DNA from: Litoreibacter ponti
GTDB lineage: Bacteria; Pseudomonadota; Alphaproteobacteria; Rhodobacterales; Rhodobacteraceae
DNA length: 64,000 nt
Assembly: GCF_003054285.1 (NCBI RefSeq)
Contig: NZ_QBKS01000001.1
Span: forward strand, 124,001 to 188,000
Direction of reading: 5' to 3'
Shown here piece by piece: positions 1-8,626 of this stretch. The first letter of the stretch is position 1. Every line of letters begins with the position of its first letter. A model generated the notes under the pieces. That model did not search any database, was not told where the DNA came from, and was given only the letters and a program-made list of their open reading frames with translations. The translations under genes were made by a program, and so were the position numbers.

Positions 1-391
1 ACAGGCCCGTGACGGGCTCGATCCCCTTGGTGCAGACGGCGACCGGGATGCCTTCCGGAATAAATAGCGCCAGGCGAGCCGCGACGGAGCGTACGGCACG
101 CGACGGGACAACTATGATCACTGCGTCGCAGGCCCCAACGGCGTCTTCCATATCCTGCGTGGCGCGGATTGATGGTGGAAGGCCAATGTCACCAAGGTAG
201 CGCATATTTCTGTGACGCTCGTTGATCTCTGACACAGTCTCGTTGTCCCGCGCAAACATCGCCACCTGCCGCCCGGCCGTTGCCGCGACGCTTGCGAGCG
301 CGGTCCCCCATGACCCTGCGCCGATCACGGCAATGCGATGGTAGGGATGTGTCGTTGGCTCGGGCGGCGCGATATTGGGGCTCATATTCAT
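1..391 (-). CDS. gpsA: Glycerol-3-phosphate dehydrogenase [NAD(P)+], N-terminal part (cut by window edge)
   Basis: The enzyme reduces dihydroxyacetone phosphate to sn-glycerol 3-phosphate for phospholipid synthesis in the cytosol. The reading frame runs without a stop from the ATG at 391 to the window edge, giving about 130 residues of an enzyme usually near 320-330. A Rossmann nucleotide-binding motif, IAVIGAGSWGTALA, lies near residue 19. Further on are FARDNETVSEIN and the typical CDAVIIVVPS and VAVCTKGIE stretches of the GpsA N-terminal domain. The catalytic C-terminal domain lies outside the window. A second in-frame ATG at 385 is possible. No partner gene is visible upstream; the next gene, galU, is divergent and about 500 bases away. 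The family call is firm; the completeness of the gene cannot be judged. Confidence 0.93.
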   Translation of the reverse strand, partial: MNMSPNIAPPEPTTHPYHRIAVIGAGSWGTALASVAATAGRQVAMFARDNETVSEINERHRNMRYLGDIGLPPSIRATQDMEDAVGACDAVIIVVPSRAVRSVAARLALFIPEGIPVAVCTKGIEPVTGL

Positions 392-899
392 GCGGGGTCC
401 TGTCCTTGCGCAGCGTCGGCACGCCCTTCGCTGCATTGCGACAAATCGTGACCCAACGGTTGGCGCTTCCGTTGGTTCCAAGCTTTTGTCCAAGTGGAAT
501 GCCGGGGCTGATGGGCGACTACAAGGAGACCACGCGATCGTGTTGCAAACCGGCCAGCTCCCATGCATTTTCTGCCCTATATTTGAGCAATTCGGATGAT
601 TTAGTGGCGGGGCACAATTCAGTCGCTCTGGCTCGCGAGCGTACTGTACGAGCCAAAGAAACCCATAAAATAGAGGCAAAACCGCGGAAGTAATTGAACT
701 TCCGTGCGATTTTCTCATGCGGAATGAAGAGTTCTCGCATTCAAACCGCCGTCACGTAGCGATGTCCACGATTTCAGCCTTGGCGGGAACCAGCTTGGGC
801 AGTGGGTTGTTTGCTGGACATCTCGACCTCCGAGAGCAGTTCTTAATCAATCCTCAACGCCGCGCCGCAGAATGGCAAACATCGAAGGAGCCCTCCACA
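392..899. other. Intergenic region with no convincing gene
   Basis: This roughly 500-base stretch separates divergent gpsA and galU. Open frames here have no recognisable domains and no good ribosome-binding sites, so I call none. Two inverted repeats are visible. One has 7-base arms at 629-635 and 649-655. The other has arms CGGAAGT and ACTTCCG at 685-691 and 698-704 and is followed by a short T-rich run, so it could be a weak terminator or a leader hairpin. Base composition is lower in GC than the flanking genes, as expected for a promoter region. Their function is not known. Confidence 0.5.
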
Positions 900-1796
900 A
901 TGCCGAAACCCGCCGTAAGAACCGCAATTTTTCCAGTAGCCGGGCTCGGCACGCGTTTTCTCCCGGCGACGAAGGCTACTCCGAAAGAGCTGTTGCCGGT
1001 TCTGGATACGCCGCTCATCCAATATGCCATTGACGAGGCGCGCGATGCCGGGATCGAACGGATGGTCTTCGTCAGTCACCCTTCGAAAGACGCGATTGAG
1101 CGCCACGTGCTTGACGATTTCGAGCTGCGCCAGACTCTGCGAGAGCGGGGAAAAGCGCGGATCGCGCGGAAATTGAAAGAGGCAGCGCTTGACGAAAAAG
1201 ACGTCGATGTGAGCTTTGTGATGCAGATGGAGCCGTTGGGCCTGGGCCACGCCGTTCTGCAAGCCAAGGACGTCGCGCTTCCGGGCGCCGTCGCTGTCCT
1301 GCTGCCGGATGATTTGATTGTCGGCGGTAAGGGCTGCCTGTCCGAGATGATCGAAGCCTATGAGGAAAGCGACGCAGGCCACCTTGTTGCAACGATGGAA
1401 GTCCCTTCGCAGGACGTGTCGAAATACGGCATCCTTTCCGTTATCGAACGCACCGGTCAGCTGTCGCGCGCCGATGGCATGATCGAGAAGCCGCAGCCGG
1501 AGAAAGCCCCGTCCACCAGCGCTGTAGTGGGGCGCTACATTCTGGATGAAAGCATCTTCGCTGCGTTGGAGACGCAGAAGCCCGGTGTGGGGGGAGAGAT
1601 CCAGCTGACGGACGCCATCGCCGCTGGCGTCAAGACACTCGGGCTCGCCGGGTACAGCTTTTCCGCGCTACGCTTCGATTGCGGCTCAAAGCAGGGCATG
1701 CTCGCAGCGCAACTGCATCTCGCTCAGCAGGATCCCGAATTTGCGGACGTGCTAGACGCCTTTGTCACCAGTCAGAGCCGCGACCGCGCGGCATAA
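900..1796 (+). CDS. galU: UTP-glucose-1-phosphate uridylyltransferase
   Basis: GalU makes UDP-glucose from UTP and glucose 1-phosphate, feeding polysaccharide and glycolipid synthesis. The start at 900 is chosen because AAGGAG at 885-890 sits nine bases before it and because MPKPAVRTAIFPVAGLGTR is the canonical N-terminus; the upstream extension of the frame has no family similarity. The nucleotide-binding loop GLGTRFLPATKATPKELLPV lies near residues 17-36. FDCGSKQGM near the C-terminus is also typical. At 298 residues it has the normal length. It stands alone and ends in a strong hairpin terminator. Phosphomannomutase/phosphoglucomutase at 47742-49100 could supply its substrate, although it is far away. 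Confidence 0.96.
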   Translation: MPKPAVRTAIFPVAGLGTRFLPATKATPKELLPVLDTPLIQYAIDEARDAGIERMVFVSHPSKDAIERHVLDDFELRQTLRERGKARIARKLKEAALDEKDVDVSFVMQMEPLGLGHAVLQAKDVALPGAVAVLLPDDLIVGGKGCLSEMIEAYEESDAGHLVATMEVPSQDVSKYGILSVIERTGQLSRADGMIEKPQPEKAPSTSAVVGRYILDESIFAALETQKPGVGGEIQLTDAIAAGVKTLGLAGYSFSALRFDCGSKQGMLAAQLHLAQQDPEFADVLDAFVTSQSRDRAA

Positions 1797-1819
1797 GATA
1801 TACTCGGCTCACGCTGAAA

Positions 1820-1862
1820 GGCGCGCAAATTGTCCAGTTTTGCGCGCCATTTCTGTTTTTTA
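1820..1862 (+). terminator. Rho-independent terminator of galU
   Basis: A perfect 10-bp stem (GGCGCGCAAA at 1820-1829 pairing with TTTGCGCGCC at 1839-1848) has a 9-base loop and is followed by a T-rich run with six consecutive T. It lies 24 bases after the galU stop codon. Confidence 0.9.
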
Positions 1863-1892
1863 GAGCCTACAATTCCTGAAAATCCGATCAAA

Positions 1893-1917
1893 AGGCCGAT
1901 TATCGAACCTTCGGCCT
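1893..1917. terminator. Second hairpin after galU, weak terminator candidate
   Basis: A 7-bp stem (AGGCCGA at 1893-1899, TCGGCCT at 1911-1917) has an 11-base loop. The flanking T run is better on the minus strand, so it may act as a backup or as a terminator for opposite-strand transcription. It sits in the 222-base gap between galU and the mrp operon. Confidence 0.4.
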
Positions 1918-2018
1918 CTTAAAATACGACAAATTTTGTCAACAGCTCTTGAGCACCGGGGCTAACTGCCACAAATAGTGCGCAAACCTGCCCTTGGCCC
2001 CCGAGACTAGGAGTTCGC

Positions 2019-4895
2019 GTGTCCCTCTTCCTTATCGTCGCCTTGCCCTTCCTGGGTGCGTTGTTGCCGGGATTGATGAACCAAGCAGGGCGTGCGGCAT
2101 GTGCCGGGGTGACCTTCATGGTGACGCTCTCGGCCTTGGTTGGGCTTTTGACAAACGCGCCCGCCGTCTTCGCAGGCGAAGTGGTTCAGGTCGGCGTCGA
2201 TTGGTTGCCGCTTCTGGGCATGAATTTCACCTTGATGCTCGACGCGCTTGGGTTCTTCTTTGCCTGTCTGATCCTTGGCATCGGGCTTTTGATCATCACC
2301 TACGGCCGCTACTACCTGTCACGCAAAGACAATATGGGTGAGTTCTTCACTTACCTGTTGCTCTTCCAAGGCGCGATGGTCGGTATCGTTCTGAGCGATA
2401 ACATCCTGCTTTTGCTGGTGTTTTGGGAGCTGACGTCGCTGTCTTCCTTCCTGCTGATCGGCTACTGGAAGCACCTTCCCGAGGGGCGGCAGGGCGCGCG
2501 CATGGCGTTGACTGTCACCGGTATGGGCGGCCTCGCGATGATCGGTGGCATGCTCATTCTGGGCCAGATCGCAGGCTCCTATGACCTGAGCGTGATCCTG
2601 CAGAACCGCGAGGCAATCCAGGACAGCCCGCTCTACCTGCCAGCCTTGATTTTAATCCTGCTCGGCTGTTTTACCAAATCGGCGCAATTCCCGTTCCACT
2701 TCTGGCTGCCGCACGCGATGGCGGCACCGACGCCGGTATCCGCCTATTTGCACTCCGCGACGATGGTGAAAGCGGGCATTTTCCTGATGGCGCGCATGTG
2801 GCCGGTGCTGTCCGGCACGCCGGAGTGGTTTGTGATCGTCACGACCGCGGGCCTGATCACGATGGTGCTCGGCGCGCTGATCGCGATCTTCAAGCATGAT
2901 CTAAAGGCGCTTCTGGCTTTCTCGACGGTCAGTCACCTCGGCCTGATCACTATGCTTCTTGGCACTGGCACGCCTTTTGGTGCGATGGCAGCGATGTTTC
3001 ACATTCTCAACCACGCGACCTTCAAGGCGGCGCTTTTCATGTCTGCGGGCATCGTGGATCACGAGGCGCATACGCGCGATATCCGCCAGCTTGGCGGCCT
3101 GCGCCACCTCATGCCGATCACGTTCGTCATCGCGACCCTTGGCGCGCTGTCCATGGCGGGCATTCCGCTGCTCAACGGCTTCCTGTCGAAAGAGATGATG
3201 CTGGAGGAGGCGACGCACACGGTGCTCTTCAACTCGCCTTGGCTGGTGCCGGTCTTGGCGACCGTCGGCTCGCTCTTCTCTGCCGCCTATTGCTTCCGCC
3301 TCATCGGCCATACCTTCCTCGGCCCTGTGCGCGACGACTACCCGGCAAAGCCGCATGATCCGGGCTTCGGGATGTGGGGGCCGCCTGCATTCCTGATCGT
3401 TCTGGTCGTTGTGATCGGCTGCGCGCCATTCCTGGCGGAGCCGTTCGTGAAGCTCGTCACAGCCGCTGTGATCGGCGAGGCGGGCGAGGTTCCGAAAGCC
3501 TATTTCAAGATCTGGCATGGGCTGGTCCCGGCGCTGTTCATGTCCATCGCGGCCGTGGTGGGTGGCTTGCTCTTGATGCTGATCTACAAGCCCTTGCTGG
3601 CCGCTTGGGAAAACACGCCGCGCCCGGAGGCCAAGACGATATTCGAGGCCTTGATCGCGGCGATCGTCAGGCTCGCCCAAGCCGTCACGCACACGCTGCA
3701 CAACGGCGCTTTTACACGCTATGCGGCGATCATGGCGGCCACAACCACGCTTGCGGGCTACTACGCGTTTACGACCGGCACGTTGGGCGCGGCCACGCGA
3801 GAGCTCACACCGATTGAGCCGATCGCGATAGCCGGCTGGGTCATGCTGGTCGCGGCGACGCTGGGCATGGTGTTCATGCATCGCAACCGTCTGTTGTCGC
3901 TGGTGTTGATCGGGATCGTCGGGCTGATGGTCTCGGTGGCATTTGTCTACTTTTCCGCCCCGGATCTGGCGATGACGCAATTCACGGTTGAGGTGGTGAC
4001 GATCATCCTACTGTTGCTTGCGCTGAACTTCCTGCCGAACGCCACCCCCATCGAGAGCACCGTTCTGCGCCGCCTGCGCGACACCAGTGTCGCGATTGCG
4101 GGTGGATTGGCGACGATGGCGATGAGCTACCATTTCCTGCTGCGCGACGCGGTCGCCACGCCGATCTCGGAGTTTCACCTCGCAAACTCCTACAAAGGCG
4201 GGGGCGGCACCAATGTGGTGAATGTGATCCTCGTCGATTTCCGGGGCTTTGATACCTATGGTGAGATCATCGTGCTGGGTATCGCCGCGCTGCTGATCTA
4301 CGCTCTGACAGAGACACTGCTGTCCGGCCCTGTCCGCGCACGGCTGCTGAACCGCAAGCCCGATCAGCCGCGGGCGGGGGACATGCACCCGACGATGATG
4401 GTGGTGCTGACCCGCGTGATCATGCCGGTCGTGCTGATGGTGGGCTTTTATATCTTCCTGCGCGGTCATAACGAGCCCGGTGGCGGGTTCATTGCGGGGC
4501 TCGTCGTTTCCATCGCCGTGGTCATGCAGTACATGGCGAGCGGTTTTTCCTGGACCTCGGCGCGGCTGAGATACCCGTATCACGGCGTGATCGGCGCAGG
4601 CGTGCTGATCGCGGGGCTGACAGGCATCGGCTCCTGGTTCTTCTCCAAGCCTTTCCTGACCTCGGACTTCACCTATGTGCGCATCCCGCCCTTCCAGCAG
4701 TTCGAGCTTGCGACTGCGGCGCTGTTTGACCTAGGCGTGTTCCTTGCGGTCGTTGGCGCCGTGATGCTGTCGCTTGAAAGCTTCTCGCGGCTTGCCCGGC
4801 GCGCGCATGTGCCCGAAAGCGAGCATCCGATGGACATCGACCCGTCCCGCGAAGCGCCGCCCGATAGTCTCGACATCAAAGCGGAGAGCGCGTGA
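2019..4895 (+). CDS. mrpAB: Mrp-type Na+(K+)/H+ antiporter subunits A and B, fused
   Basis: This is the large proton-channel subunit of the multi-subunit Mrp/Pha/Mnh antiporter in the cytoplasmic membrane, giving sodium or potassium and pH tolerance. The first ~500 residues are a NuoL/ND5-like channel (LLVFWELTSLSSFLLIGYW, then KSAQFPFHFWLPHAMAAPTPVSAYLH). They are followed by MbhD/MbhE-like helices (FTVEVVTIILLLLALNFLP). The C-terminus, from about residue 790, is a complete MnhB domain with RGHNEPGGGFIAGLV. There is no separate mrpB gene, so six genes encode seven subunits, as in rhizobial PhaAB. At 958 residues it fits the fused form. The start is a GTG with AGGAG at 2009-2013. The next gene overlaps its stop codon. 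Confidence 0.95.
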   Translation: MSLFLIVALPFLGALLPGLMNQAGRAACAGVTFMVTLSALVGLLTNAPAVFAGEVVQVGVDWLPLLGMNFTLMLDALGFFFACLILGIGLLIITYGRYYLSRKDNMGEFFTYLLLFQGAMVGIVLSDNILLLLVFWELTSLSSFLLIGYWKHLPEGRQGARMALTVTGMGGLAMIGGMLILGQIAGSYDLSVILQNREAIQDSPLYLPALILILLGCFTKSAQFPFHFWLPHAMAAPTPVSAYLHSATMVKAGIFLMARMWPVLSGTPEWFVIVTTAGLITMVLGALIAIFKHDLKALLAFSTVSHLGLITMLLGTGTPFGAMAAMFHILNHATFKAALFMSAGIVDHEAHTRDIRQLGGLRHLMPITFVIATLGALSMAGIPLLNGFLSKEMMLEEATHTVLFNSPWLVPVLATVGSLFSAAYCFRLIGHTFLGPVRDDYPAKPHDPGFGMWGPPAFLIVLVVVIGCAPFLAEPFVKLVTAAVIGEAGEVPKAYFKIWHGLVPALFMSIAAVVGGLLLMLIYKPLLAAWENTPRPEAKTIFEALIAAIVRLAQAVTHTLHNGAFTRYAAIMAATTTLAGYYAFTTGTLGAATRELTPIEPIAIAGWVMLVAATLGMVFMHRNRLLSLVLIGIVGLMVSVAFVYFSAPDLAMTQFTVEVVTIILLLLALNFLPNATPIESTVLRRLRDTSVAIAGGLATMAMSYHFLLRDAVATPISEFHLANSYKGGGGTNVVNVILVDFRGFDTYGEIIVLGIAALLIYALTETLLSGPVRARLLNRKPDQPRAGDMHPTMMVVLTRVIMPVVLMVGFYIFLRGHNEPGGGFIAGLVVSIAVVMQYMASGFSWTSARLRYPYHGVIGAGVLIAGLTGIGSWFFSKPFLTSDFTYVRIPPFQQFELATAALFDLGVFLAVVGAVMLSLESFSRLARRAHVPESEHPMDIDPSREAPPDSLDIKAESA

Positions 4896-5248
4896 CCATG
4901 GAATTGCTCGTCTCCTCCGCCATCGGCATCCTGACGGCCGCCGGTCTTTACCTTGTGATGCGCCTGCGCAGTTTCCCGGTCATTTTGGGGATTTCACTGC
5001 TGACCTATGCGGTCAACGTGTTCCTCTTCGCTTCGGGGCGTCTGACCACAGGTTCCCCGCCGATCCTGCGCTACGGGGTCGAGACCTATGCCGATCCGCT
5101 GCCCCAGGCGCTTGTGCTGACGGCGATCGTGATCTCGTTCGGCATGACCGCGGTCGTGGTGATGCTGGCGCTCGGGGCCTATCTGGGATCCGACGACGAT
5201 CACGTGGATGATCCGGTGCCTTCCGAGGATGAGGAGGCACAGTCATGA
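4892..5248 (+). CDS. mrpC: Mrp antiporter subunit C (NuoK-like)
   Basis: This small three-helix membrane subunit of the Mrp antiporter is homologous to NuoK of complex I. It has 118 residues, with ILTAAGLYLVMRLRSFPVI and the polar-helix segment LGISLLTYAVNVFLF characteristic of MnhC, then DPLPQALVLTAIVISFGMTA. The GTG at 4892 overlaps the mrpAB stop by four bases (GTGA); an ATG at 4898 is an alternative start. It overlaps mrpD by four bases. The last ~15 residues are acidic and probably lie in the cytoplasm. Confidence 0.93.
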   Translation: MTMELLVSSAIGILTAAGLYLVMRLRSFPVILGISLLTYAVNVFLFASGRLTTGSPPILRYGVETYADPLPQALVLTAIVISFGMTAVVVMLALGAYLGSDDDHVDDPVPSEDEEAQS

Positions 5249-6801
5249 CCCATTGGCTGATCCTTCCCGTCATCCTGCCCGCGATCCTCGCGCCCTTTAT
5301 TGTGCTGGCCGCACGCTATCACATCGGCATCCAGCGGGTGCTGTCCGTCGCGGGCGTCATCGCCCTGATCGCCATCACGGCGGGGCTGGCATGGCAGGCC
5401 TCTGACGGCACAGTGATGCTCTACCAGCTTGGCGATTGGGCCGCGCCCTTCGGCATCGTGGTCGTCGGCGACCGGCTGTCGACGATGATGGTCTTGCTGA
5501 CTTCCGTACTGGCCCTGTTTGTGTTGCTCTACGCCATCGGCTCTGGCTGGGATGAGCGCGGGCGGCACTTCCACGCGCTGTTCCAATTCCAGCTCATGGG
5601 CATCCTTGGCGCGTTCCTGACGGGCGACCTGTTCAACCTGTTCGTGTTCTTTGAGGTGCTGTTGATTGCCTCCTACGGACTGATGATCCACTCAGGCGGC
5701 AATGAGCGGCTGCGCGCGGGCGTTCAGTATGTGCTGTTCAACCTGTTGGGCTCGACCCTGTTCCTGTTCGCACTCGGCGCGATCTACGCCGAGGCGGGGA
5801 CGCTCAACATGGCGGATCTCGCCCAGCGGGTGCAGTTGATCGGACCGGAGGCGACGGTGGGCATCCGCATAGCCTCGGTACTGCTGTTGCTGGTCTTCGC
5901 GATCAAGGCCGCGCTCGTGCCACTGCATTTCTGGCTGCCGTCAAGCTATGCCGAGGCTCCGGCACCGGTCGCAGCCCTCTTCGCGATCATGACCAAGGTC
6001 GGCGCCTACGCGATCATCCGCGTCTACACCATGATCTTCTCGCCAGAGCTGGAGGCGACTGCGGGCCTGCATGGCTGGTGGCTGCTGCCCGCCGCATTGG
6101 TGTCTCTGGCGATTGGGATGGTGGGTGTTCTCGCGGCGAAAAAGCTTGACCGACTTGTGGCCTTCTCCGTCATCGGCTCAATGGGCATGGTGATGGTCGC
6201 GATCTCAATGTTCACGGAAGTGAGCATCGCGGCGGCGCTTTACTATATCATCCACTCGACGCTCGCCGCCGCGGCCCTTTTCCTGATCACCGACCTGGTG
6301 CGTGCATGCCGGATGAACCTTAACCTGACCCCGATGGCCCCCGTTGCGGGCGCGGCGCTGACGGCCGGGCTGTTCTTCATGGCCGCCATCGCGATGGCCG
6401 GCCTGCCACCGCTGTCGGGCTTTGTGGGCAAACTGTTGATCCTGCAAGCGGCTTTCACCGACGAGATGGCAGTTTGGGTCTGGGCCACGGTCCTGATCTC
6501 AAGCCTGATTTCCGTTGTGGGTTTCGCCCGCGCGGGCTCCGTTGTGTTCTGGAAGGCCCAGAGCGTGACGCAGGAGGAGACTGCCGAGGTCGCCCCGCAG
6601 CCATCGGCCCTGTCCTACGTGGCCGTTGGCAGCTTGCTGGGACTGCTGGTGCTCTACACTGTCTTCGCGGGCCGGGCCCATGCCTACATGACCGAGATGT
6701 CCGCCCAGCTTTTCGCGCCGGATCGCTACATCTCGACCGTGCTCGAGACCCCGGGCAAGCTCAGCGAGACGGTCGGCGAGAAGAAAGAGGGGGACAACTG
6801 A
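5245..6801 (+). CDS. mrpD: Mrp antiporter subunit D (NuoM/NuoN-like)
   Basis: This is the second large channel subunit of the Mrp complex, about 14 membrane helices and 518 residues. Family signatures include GDLFNLFVFFEVLLIASYGLM, the conserved channel stretch FAIKAALVPLHFWLPSSYAE with the functional lysine, and KLDRLVAFSVIGSMGMVM. It starts at an ATG overlapping the mrpC stop and is followed by mrpE after one base. The C-terminal ~25 residues are hydrophilic and charged. Confidence 0.95.
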   Translation: MTHWLILPVILPAILAPFIVLAARYHIGIQRVLSVAGVIALIAITAGLAWQASDGTVMLYQLGDWAAPFGIVVVGDRLSTMMVLLTSVLALFVLLYAIGSGWDERGRHFHALFQFQLMGILGAFLTGDLFNLFVFFEVLLIASYGLMIHSGGNERLRAGVQYVLFNLLGSTLFLFALGAIYAEAGTLNMADLAQRVQLIGPEATVGIRIASVLLLLVFAIKAALVPLHFWLPSSYAEAPAPVAALFAIMTKVGAYAIIRVYTMIFSPELEATAGLHGWWLLPAALVSLAIGMVGVLAAKKLDRLVAFSVIGSMGMVMVAISMFTEVSIAAALYYIIHSTLAAAALFLITDLVRACRMNLNLTPMAPVAGAALTAGLFFMAAIAMAGLPPLSGFVGKLLILQAAFTDEMAVWVWATVLISSLISVVGFARAGSVVFWKAQSVTQEETAEVAPQPSALSYVAVGSLLGLLVLYTVFAGRAHAYMTEMSAQLFAPDRYISTVLETPGKLSETVGEKKEGDN

Positions 6802-6802
6802 G

Positions 6803-7306
6803 ATGCTCAAACGTGCGTTCTACTGGTTGATCCCGCATCCGTTCGTCACCCTGATCCTCGCCGTGGTCTGGACGCTGCTGCAAAACCAGATTTCGGCCGG
6901 GATGGTGGTCTTCGGCATCATTTTGGGGATCATTATTCCCTGGGCCACCTCGATCTGGTGGCCGAATACGCCCAAGGGCTTCCGCCTTGGCAAGATGGCA
7001 AGCTATGCCGTGATTGTCCTGTGGGATATTATGGTGGCCAACGTGCAGGTGGCCTGGATCGTGCTGACCAAGCCCAACAGCAAGCTGAAGCCCGCGTGGA
7101 TTGTCGTCCCGCTTGATCTGGTCCAGCCAGAGGCGATCACGATCCTCGCCGGTACCATCACGCTGACGCCCGGCACGGTATCCGCCGATCTGTCGGATCA
7201 GGGGCACAGCCTGTTGGTTCACGTGCTGGACACCGATGACCCCGACGGGGTGTGCGATGAGATCAAAAGCCGCTACGAGGCCCGCTTGAAGGAGATTTTC
7301 CTATGA
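6803..7306 (+). CDS. mrpE: Mrp antiporter subunit E
   Basis: MrpE is a 167-residue accessory subunit with two or three N-terminal membrane helices and a cytoplasmic domain. KPAWIVVPLDLVQPEAITILAGTITLTPGT is recognisable by its central motif ITLTPGTVS, a hallmark of MnhE, with the following HVLDTDDPD acidic stretch. It lies one base after mrpD and overlaps mrpF by four bases, so translation is probably coupled along the operon. Confidence 0.93.
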   Translation: MLKRAFYWLIPHPFVTLILAVVWTLLQNQISAGMVVFGIILGIIIPWATSIWWPNTPKGFRLGKMASYAVIVLWDIMVANVQVAWIVLTKPNSKLKPAWIVVPLDLVQPEAITILAGTITLTPGTVSADLSDQGHSLLVHVLDTDDPDGVCDEIKSRYEARLKEIFL

Positions 7307-7590
7307 GTTTCGCCACAAGTTTCATGTCCGGCGCGCTGACGATCGCCTTTGTCATCGCGGCGCTTGGACAGATCATGTGCATGATCCGGCTGGTGATCGG
7401 GCCAAGCACCGGGGATCGTATCCTTGCGCTCGATACGATGGTGGTCAATGCCATCGGGCTGATCGTGCTTTTGGGCATCGCGCAAGGCACCACGATCTAT
7501 TTCGAGGTCTCCATGATGATCGCCATGTTAGGCTTCGTGTCTACGGTCGCCTATGCGCGCTTCGTGCTTCGCGGGGATATCATCGAATGA
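7303..7590 (+). CDS. mrpF: Mrp antiporter subunit F
   Basis: MrpF is a 95-residue membrane subunit with three hydrophobic helices. The motif RLVIGPSTGDRILALDTMVVN after the first helix is the typical MnhF signature. The last helix ends in VAYARFVLRGDIIE. It overlaps mrpE and mrpG by four bases each (ATGA junctions). Confidence 0.93.
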   Translation: MSFATSFMSGALTIAFVIAALGQIMCMIRLVIGPSTGDRILALDTMVVNAIGLIVLLGIAQGTTIYFEVSMMIAMLGFVSTVAYARFVLRGDIIE

Positions 7591-7970
7591 CCGAGATCTT
7601 AGAAATAGCCGCCGCTATCTGCCTCGTCATTGGCTCGATCTTCACGCTTGTGGGCGCCATTGGCCTTTTGAAGTTCAACGACAGCATGACCCGAATGCAC
7701 GCGCCGACAAAGGTCGGCACTGTGGGGGTAGGCATGTTCCTGCTTGCCTCGATATTCTATTCCTTCACCTATTCCGAAGGCTCGTTGCATCAGGTGTTGA
7801 TCATGGCGTTCCTGTTCGTCACCGCGCCGATTTCGGCGAACTTTCTGGCGAAGGTGAACATTCACAAGCGCTCATGCGACACACCGCCTACGCCGCCGCG
7901 CGACGACACGTGGTCGACCCTGAACGTGCCCGTGGCAGACCGGGACATCGAGCCGCCCAAGAGCCCCTAA
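7587..7970 (+). CDS. mrpG: Mrp antiporter subunit G
   Basis: The last subunit of the Mrp operon has 127 residues and three membrane helices. The MnhG signature GAIGLLKFNDSMTRMHAPTK follows the first helix, and PISANFLAK lies in the third. The start at 7587 overlaps the mrpF stop; longer in-frame extensions upstream would cover mrpF and are rejected. A proline-rich hydrophilic tail of ~30 residues follows the last helix. Its 3' end overlaps the convergent GntR gene by four bases, with no terminator hairpin visible between them. Confidence 0.93.
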   Translation: MTEILEIAAAICLVIGSIFTLVGAIGLLKFNDSMTRMHAPTKVGTVGVGMFLLASIFYSFTYSEGSLHQVLIMAFLFVTAPISANFLAKVNIHKRSCDTPPTPPRDDTWSTLNVPVADRDIEPPKSP

Positions 7971-8623
7971 AGCGCGTTTAGCCCCGTCTCGACCAGCAGC
8001 TGGGTTAGCATCGCGCGTGCGCGGGTCACATGATCGCGGTGCAGATCGCGGGCCCTGTCAGCAAATCCAAGGCCTATGGCATCGAGCACCGCCTGATGAT
8101 CGCGGTTCGATTGCACGGGCAGCGGGCGCAGCGGCAGGGTAACCAATCGCGCGCGACGCACCTGATCGGTGTAGCGCGCGAACACCTCCATCAGGCGCGG
8201 ATTGTCGGAGAGCCGCACGAGCTCGGCATGGAAATCCGCATCTGCCTCGGCCCACGCGGTGAGGTCCTTGCGCGCCAAGGCCGCGTCCATACGCGCGATG
8301 CAGTCCTGGGCCTGCGCAAGCTCCGAACGTGACAACCCGCGCGCGGCGGCCCGTGCGGCGGCAAGGCTTTCAAGCTCGCTCAGCAGGTCGTAGATGTCCG
8401 CCATGTCTTTGGCAGAAATCGGCAAAACGCGCATTCCGCGCCGCGGTCGGACCTCCACCAAGCCTTGGGCCTGCATCGTCAACGCCGCCTCGCGCACCGG
8501 TGTGCGTGACATGCCAAGCGCTTCGGCAAGGTCAGCCTCAAAGTGGTTCGAGCCGGGCGCAAGCTCCCCGGAAAATACCATCTCGCGCAGCCGCTCCAAC
8601 GCGTGTTCGGTCTGGCGCGCCAT
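7967..8623 (-). CDS. GntR-family (FadR/FCD-type) transcriptional regulator
   Basis: This 218-residue regulator has an N-terminal winged helix-turn-helix (ADLAEALGMSRTPVREAALTM at about residues 30-50). The all-helical FCD ligand-binding domain carries DADFHAEL and RDHQAVLDAI, which hold the metal-binding His/Asp residues usual in this subfamily. It is the third gene of a minus-strand unit after the IDH-like and Gfo genes, three bases after the Gfo stop. It probably controls that unit and the divergent pair at 10801-11885 through the palindrome at 10757-10776. Ligands of FCD regulators are usually small carboxylic or sugar acids; the actual ligand here is unknown. Confidence 0.88.
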   Translation of the reverse strand: MARQTEHALERLREMVFSGELAPGSNHFEADLAEALGMSRTPVREAALTMQAQGLVEVRPRRGMRVLPISAKDMADIYDLLSELESLAAARAAARGLSRSELAQAQDCIARMDAALARKDLTAWAEADADFHAELVRLSDNPRLMEVFARYTDQVRRARLVTLPLRPLPVQSNRDHQAVLDAIGLGFADRARDLHRDHVTRARAMLTQLLVETGLNAL

Positions 8624-8626
8624 GGC

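Noticed and set aside
280..693. Possible 137-codon gene between gpsA and galU
   Set aside because: It overlaps the gpsA start antisense, has no ribosome-binding site, motif or plausible composition.
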